DNA of 64,000 bases, from the NCBI RefSeq assembly GCF_003473485.1, contig NC_053042.1, forward strand, positions 942,501-1,006,500. Direction: 5' to 3'. The translations under genes were made by a program, and so were the position numbers. The notes beneath the pieces were generated by a model, which was not told where the DNA came from, did no database searches, and saw only the letters and a list, made by a program, of their open reading frames with translations. Positions 58,457 to 64,000 of this stretch are shown one piece after another; position 1 is the stretch's first letter, and every line of letters starts with the position of its first letter. This DNA is from Medicago truncatula (Eukaryota > Streptophyta > Magnoliopsida > Fabales > Fabaceae).

Positions 58457-59148
58457 AAAGAGAGATAGAGACGGGTTTGGAGAGAGAGCAAGCAGAGGGA
58501 GGTGGAATATAGAGAGGGATGAGAGAGGTAGAGATAATGTTTTGAGTAGAAAATAAAAGAGTATATTGGTATTATAAGTTGACGAACAAAAAGTATCTAG
58601 TCTCATGTTTCCTTCATGAATAGTTTTAAAATCAAATAAGTAAATTTTATAATTCAGTGTACAATTCATAAACTGGTTGTAATAAAACTTATTATTTAAA
58701 TTGACAATGAAGTATGAAGATTGAAATGTCACTATTTGCTGCAAATGAGATATATCTCCAACAATTAATTGTGTTGTCGGTAACACTAGATCTCTTAAGA
58801 AATTGTCTTAGATAAATTTTTCATACTACTGTTCAACGTAAGATTACTAAATGGAAAACCTAACCGAGCAAAAGAAAAGCTTTTGAGAAATTTTATGAAA
58901 AATGGATCGAATTATATTTAAGCAATGTTATCAAATTCTGCTCAGATCATACGGTCGAACCGGCCAAATTAAAAGTTAATAGTTATAGAGTTGTTCAAAT
59001 CTAAAAAACCGAAAAAGAAAAAAAAAATTGCATGATTGATCCGAAAATTTTAAAAATCCTAATCAATATATATTAAATGTCTTTGGGTCACCTATAAGAA
59101 TTACGGTTCGGCTCAGTTTTTGGTCCACAAACAAACTGAACCGTAACC
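58457..59148. other. spacer between genes 7 and 8
   Basis: Matches 39580-39915 and 51000-51790. A TATAGAGAGG at about 58508-58517 is the empty site of the hAT element found at 38937. No gene. Confidence 0.45.
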
Positions 59149-59880
59149 AGGGACGGATCTATAGATTTTAATAAATGAGATCAAAGTTGTTTATCAAAAA
59201 TATTTATACAACAATATATAAATTTAATTTTAACAAATAAAAGGAAGACATCATTAACAAAATGTTAGAGATTATAAAAAGCATGTCATTGTATATCGAT
59301 GAAATGGATACAACTTAATATCGAAGACTTATAATTGCTTTCGGTATGGCTTCATATTTTAAATATGTTGTAAGATTTTTTCATTTTCAACATTATCCAA
59401 TGTATCACTCTATATATGTTGCTTGACGATCATTCAAAAATTCACCTCAATATGGTCCTGCAATTGATTCTTCATAAAGTTCACAATAGAGAAACTCTCA
59501 AAAGTTGCAGTTGCCACATGTAATACAAATGCTAACTTCGTAAGTAAATACATCATTGAATAAGTAATAAGTTTTCTAGTTTCCACCAACTTCCTTTTTC
59601 AACTGTCCTATCTCAATTAGAAAGTTGTTTACAAGAACTAACATGTATGTATAATTTTTAAGTTTGTTGCCGAATCCCATCAACTCGTTGGAAGATTTTT
59701 TTTTTCTTCTTTTTTATGAAGAAGTCAAACTAACACGTCGAAATTGACATCGGAGATAATCTAAAAAAAATATTGATGGATAGAATTAAGATAAACTAAT
59801 AAACTTCTCCTTATCAAATGCAAAAAAAAAAAGAAGTATTATTAAGTTCTTCGTGAACAGTTGAATTGATACAAGTCAAA
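59149..59880 (-). pseudogene. relic of a hAT transposase (C-terminal dimerisation region)
   Basis: On the minus strand (about 59620-59320) the reading is 'YLLTKLAFVLHVATATFESFSI', 'NFMKNQLQDHIE', 'DTLDNVENEKILQHI' and 'NMKPYRKQL' with stops between. This matches the order of the hAT dimerisation region of the TTF-type zinc-finger transposases (LA..LPVATA..ER.FS, .K...R......, D........I...F..). The sequence begins at CAGGGACGGATC, a usual hAT end. No matching right end or 8-bp duplication was found, so the element is truncated. Confidence 0.75.
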
Positions 59881-60848
59881 GACCCCTTCAAATTTAATAA
59901 CATTAAATATAAGAATTTTGTGTTCTCTCTATCCCACCGTCATTTCTCTATTGTACATCAGTCACAATTTATTATTACTCTAGTTTTTCAACTGAGCCTT
60001 GCTATATGGTACGAGAGAATCGGCACACGAACTGCATGACGTGTTAATCTACATGTGAGATTCTCTCTTAATGGATACTAATTTATAATTTTTTTAATAT
60101 AAAAGACAAAAGAAGATAAAATAAACACTTAGAAGTGAAAACATCCTTGAATTGTGTACTCCAATATATATCCACTTTGTGACACATCATTGAAGAGGTA
60201 ACTCAGAAGCTAGAGTGATATATATGAAAAAGCACCGCTACAAGAAAAAGGTGCATGTAATTTCTCAAATTCTTATCTTATAAACAAACATATATGTGAT
60301 ACTAACATGGAGTCAAATGACAATTAAAAAAGTCATTCGTGCGTTTGCGACGAAAATGCTTTCGTGCACTTAAGCTCTTCCCTTTTCAAGTTTTCTACTT
60401 ACTCTTTCTCATACCATTAATGTGGTTAATTCTATAAATTAAGTCCCTTGAAAAAAAATAAACTATAGATTAAGTACAATATCTCTTTCACATATAAATT
60501 AACTATATTTCTTAATTGATTCGTATAGTGTAAAAGTGAAACTTATTTTGAGACAAATGGAGTAATTGTGTACTATCTTTGGTCTTGATTTTTTTCATTT
60601 TTTAAGAAGAAAAAAAATACTGATTTTACATTTATTAGTTAAATGCCGTTTATTTTCTTGTCATATAAAGAAATAAGGATATGTTCGTAAAACCTAACTT
60701 GATTTACAATGATATTATTAGGTTAAACATTTTTATCCGAATTTAAATACGAAACTTCACATTGATGTATATGACAATCAGGTGGTGCTTGTCACTGCAT
60801 ACAATCTAAAAAAGGCTGTATGAACTTGTTTTCGGTGTTGTCACCGGT

Positions 60849-60858
60849 TATATATAAA
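60849..60858 (+). promoter_or_regulatory. TATA box of BURP gene 8
   Basis: TATATATAAA followed by GGGTTCTTGCAGC, 93 bp before the ATG, the same as gene 6. Confidence 0.75.
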
Positions 60859-60950
60859 GGGTTCTTGCAGCTTTGTTTTTCATTCCATCTCAACTAGAAG
60901 TACTTCTCTTGAATCTTTCTCTACTAGAGTTTCAGCTTCACTTATCCAAC

Positions 60951-63689
60951 ATGGAATTTCATCTTTTTCATATCATTACTTTTCTCATGGTGATCAGCTT
61001 CACCTCCACAAATTGAACCATTTTGATTATTTTCTTCAAATAGTTGTGATATTTTTTTTTCTTTACTTCTGCTTGTAAAAATATTTATTACTAATGTTAA
61101 GATATTCTCAAATGTAGGTTGTGTTAGTGGGAACTAATGCTACAGTATCACCACCTCAACTTTACTGGAAATCCATGCTTCCAAACTCTCCAATGCCAAA
61201 ATCCATCACAAATCTGCTACACCCTGGTTAGTATCATGCAATTTTACCTCCACGTGTTAAAAGTGATTAATGATAATGTAATTAGAGGTTAATAACCACA
61301 TAATAAACTGATCGAATCAATCAATTGTTTTTATGTCATTAACCATGTAGTTTTTAGTATGGATAACAAAAAAAGTCTATATCCGCATATAAAATCCGTC
61401 AACGGAGTAGATATCTTAATGGATATCCATATATAAAATAAAGGCTTAAATGTTCAATTGGTCCCTTAAGTATTTATTTGGTATCGTTTTGGTCCCTTAA
61501 CAAAAATAAAGATTGTTTGAGTACTTTATTTTTATCTATGTTACCTATTTTGGTCTCTTCCGTTAAATAAATTCAAAAAAACATTACGGTTTGTATTATT
61601 CATCTTCTTCTTTCTCCTTCCATCCTCTTCTTCATGATCTTCATCATAAAAAACACACCAACTCGAAAAGAAAAAAAAAATTCATCATCATCTAATTAAA
61701 CCCTTTATCATCATCATCAAATTTATAAACATAATCAATTTCATATCTTAATCAATAACCAATTTCATCAAATTTATAAACATAATCAATTTCATATCTT
61801 AATCAATAACCAATTTTTCATCATCATCATCATCTAAACCCTTTATCATCATCATTATCATCACCAATCCTTCACTACAACCCATTTTCGGATTTAAATC
61901 CATCATCATCAATCCTTAAAAAAAAAAAATAACTCATTTTCGGATCTAAACTCAACTGTGTTGAATCTGTGTTCTCCATCTCAAAAAGCATAAATCTTTC
62001 AACTGTGGACCTTTCCAAAGTTCTCAAGTTGATTGCCTTTTTTTATTTTATTTTTTATTTTTTATTTCTGCCCTTTTGATTTTTGCTATTTCAAAGTTCT
62101 GTGCAGCTGTTCTTTTTTTTGTTGTCGCTGGTTTTTCGGTAATGTATATGAGGTTTGGAGGAAAACGAAAATGAAGATGGGGTTTTTTTGGCGGCTGTGC
62201 AACTTGAAATTATTGGGTTTTGGAGGAAAACGAAAATGAAGATAAGGAGATAGATGGAATGGAACAAAAGTTGTTGTGGTTGTTGGTGATGAAGGTTTGA
62301 TTTGATGTATTTTTTAAGATAATTGCTATTTTTTTTTTGGGGTTTAAATGGAACCAATGGTGGTTGATTTGTTGTTTGTGTTGATGAGAGAGATTAAGAT
62401 GAAAATTTTTGTTACCGGATTGTTGCTGTATTTTTTTCGGGGTTGTTACTATGTTTTCTGGTTTAGTTGAAAAAATTGGTGATTGATTGAGATATGAAAT
62501 TGTTTATGTTTATAGATTTCATGAAGAAGATGATGATGAAAAAGATTTTTTTTTTTAGGTTGTGTTGTTGATAATGAAGATCATGAAGAAGGGGATGGAA
62601 GGAGAAGGAAGAAGATAAATAATATAAACCCTAATGTTTTTTTGAATTTATTCAACGGAAGGGACCAAAATAGGTACGGAGATAAAATAAAGTACTCAAA
62701 CAATCTTTTTTTTAGTTAAGGAACCAAAGTGATACCAAATAAATACTTAAGAGATCAATTGAGCATTTAAACCTAAAATAAATAGATATTTCAACTACCT
62801 GTTATTTAATGAACATGTATGCGGATTTCACGGCTGTAGATACTCGTATCTGCTATTAAACTAAGTAACTACACTTTCAACATTTAAAAAAAATTAATCA
62901 TAATACTGTACAATATTATTACATGACACTTCAAATCTCCTCTAAAAACAAACAGATCATATTATCTTGTATTATTTTTTTAAAATCAAGTAACTTTATT
63001 TTTGGTAAATATGATTAATTTTTGTTTGTTAGAAATAAAATGTATGAATATTATTATATTTTGATAAAAAATTAGGCAACAGAAATCATTATTTTTTTTT
63101 TAAAAAATGTTATCCATGATATTTGTATATACTCATGGATACCTCGAAAATTTGTAGATTATCCGCATAACATATATCCGCACGGATATGGATAGAACAT
63201 GTAGGATTGGTCCTAAGATTTTTTGGTGCCCTAGACGAAACAATAAATTGCGAAAAATAAAATGTTTTCAATTTTTTTAAGAACAAATATTATACAAATA
63301 TTGATAACTCATTAACGATAAAATGAACCGAATTATACCGTTTACATGTCATTAATTTTTAGCAAGCAAGTTGTAATTGTAAAAAAAGAGATTGATTCAG
63401 ACCCCGTTTGGATAAACAACTTATATAGATGCTTATAGCATTAGTGTTTATAACATTAGAGCTTATATCATAAGCTCTTATACTTGATAAGTTATTTATG
63501 TTTGGATATGTACACTAAAAAGTACTTACATAAATTGAAGTGTTTGGATGTGATATTACATAAGCAATTATCGAAATTTTAAATATATTTAATTTAACAA
63601 AAAAATTAAAGAATTGAACCACAATTATCAGGATTTTTTTTGATAAAATTAATCAAGGCGTAAAAAACAATATTATAACATATTAATTA

Positions 63690-63740
<51 letters not shown>

Positions 63741-64000
63741 TAATCAATATTTGTCCTTAAAAAAAATATCAATATTCATATAAGACAAAATTAACATTAG
63801 AGGTGTAAATAAACATATCATATATATTGATATTAGTGTGCAAATTGTTACCCAAAAAAGACAAGTTAAATTTATTTTTTTATTCAGTTTCATTTTGTTA
63901 CGTAACAAAAAAAAAAATCTTAAAAAAAAAATCTTAGTTACGTTTTGTTACTTTAGTAAGATAAGTATATAGCAATTTTGTTACTGATGCACCGCCAAAG
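60951..64000 (+). CDS. BURP gene 8: partial, exons 1 and 2 only, runs off the window
   Basis: Exons are 60951-60989 and 61118-61226, with the same phases as the other genes. The signal peptide is MEFHLFHIITFLM plus VVLVGTNA, followed by TVSPPQLYWKSMLPNSPMPKSI. Intron 2 starts with GTTAGT. It matches intron 2 of gene 6 to about 61350 and again at about 63300-63400, with about 1.95 kb of inserted DNA between. No BURP exon occurs before 64000. The spacing in gene 6 puts exon 3 beyond the window, about 1 kb after the point where the match resumes. It may be an intact gene with a swollen intron or a gene that has lost exon 3; the window cannot tell. Confidence 0.75.
61442..62774. mobile_element. 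long-inverted-repeat (Mutator-like) element in intron 2 of gene 8
   Basis: Arms of about 200 bp start AGGCTTAAATGTTCAATTGG and, inverted, AGGTTTAAATGCTCAATTGA. They keep pairing through GAGTACTTTATTTT and TTCCGTT.AATAAATTCAAAAAAAC to CTTCATGATCTTCAT. A 7-bp flank AAAATAA is found on both sides (61435-61441 and 62775-62781). Inside, a unit of about 50 bp (ATAAACATAATCAATTTC) is duplicated at 61720-61818. The surrounding DNA (61356-61441 and 62782-63200, with ATATCC/GGATAT words) seems to be an older inserted element. The open frames at 62033 and 62357 are not genes. Confidence 0.75.
63405..64000. other. end of window: Harbinger-like edge and TA microsatellite
   Basis: CCCCGTTTGGATAAACAACTT at about 63405 looks like a MITE edge. 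Words such as GCTTATA repeat after it. A (TA)n run spans 63694-63737. Still within intron 2 of gene 8 if that gene is intact. Confidence 0.4.

Noticed and set aside
62033-62357. Overlapping 68- and 88-codon frames
   Set aside because: Inside the long-inverted-repeat element of gene 8 intron 2; Phe- and Ser-rich with no family resemblance.
1-64000. CRISPR array, rRNA, operon-type gene groups
   Set aside because: No regularly spaced repeats of CRISPR type and no rRNA sequence; the DNA is clearly plant nuclear.

Overview
The window is nuclear DNA of a flowering plant, most likely a legume close to Medicago. The evidence is split genes with GT-AG introns, very A+T-rich intergenic DNA, and many plant transposons and tRNA-derived SINEs. 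The species call is inference; no species-specific marker was checked.

The coding content is one gene family: a tandem array of eight BURP-domain genes of the RD22 (dehydration-responsive) type, all on the + strand. They lie at 2282-3674, 8823-10155, 16872-18205, 28110-30428, 34538-36348, 40969-43337, 52947-54308 and 60951->64000. Each has the same three-exon plan: a 13-codon exon 1 (start of the signal peptide), a 35- or 36-codon exon 2 (rest of the signal peptide plus a YWKS/YWQS..LP..PMPKA-type segment), and a long exon 3 (variable linker plus the whole BURP domain). Intron phases are 0 and then 1 in every copy. The seven complete genes keep all four CH pairs with spacing CH-X10-CH-X25-CH-X25-CH. 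Genes 1-3 and genes 5-8 form two subfamilies. Gene 4 is the only one with the full set of RD22-type 'V.VGKGGV.V..GK' repeats and looks closest to the ancestral form.

The array grew by segmental duplication. Blocks upstream of genes 2 and 3 (6.4-7.25 kb and 12.9-13.97 kb) are copies of each other, and each carries an orphan promoter resembling that of gene 4. The 3' flanks and spacers of genes 5, 6 and 7 are also copies. These copies serve as natural 'empty sites' that date many insertions.

Between the genes there are LINE, Copia and solo-LTR remnants, hAT-type elements with 8-bp target duplications, a Mutator-like foldback element with a perfect 9-bp duplication, Stowaway-like and Harbinger-like MITEs, and SINEs. 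The region 46.37-50.72 kb is a nest: a solo LTR inside a Harbinger-like MITE inside a minus-strand LINE inside the BURP array. No convincing gene other than the BURP family, no tRNA or rRNA gene and no CRISPR array was seen.

The encoded proteins should be secreted or cell-wall proteins. BURP domains bind copper through the CH histidines, and some BURP proteins are autocatalytic peptide cyclases. Whether any protein here has that activity cannot be decided from sequence alone.
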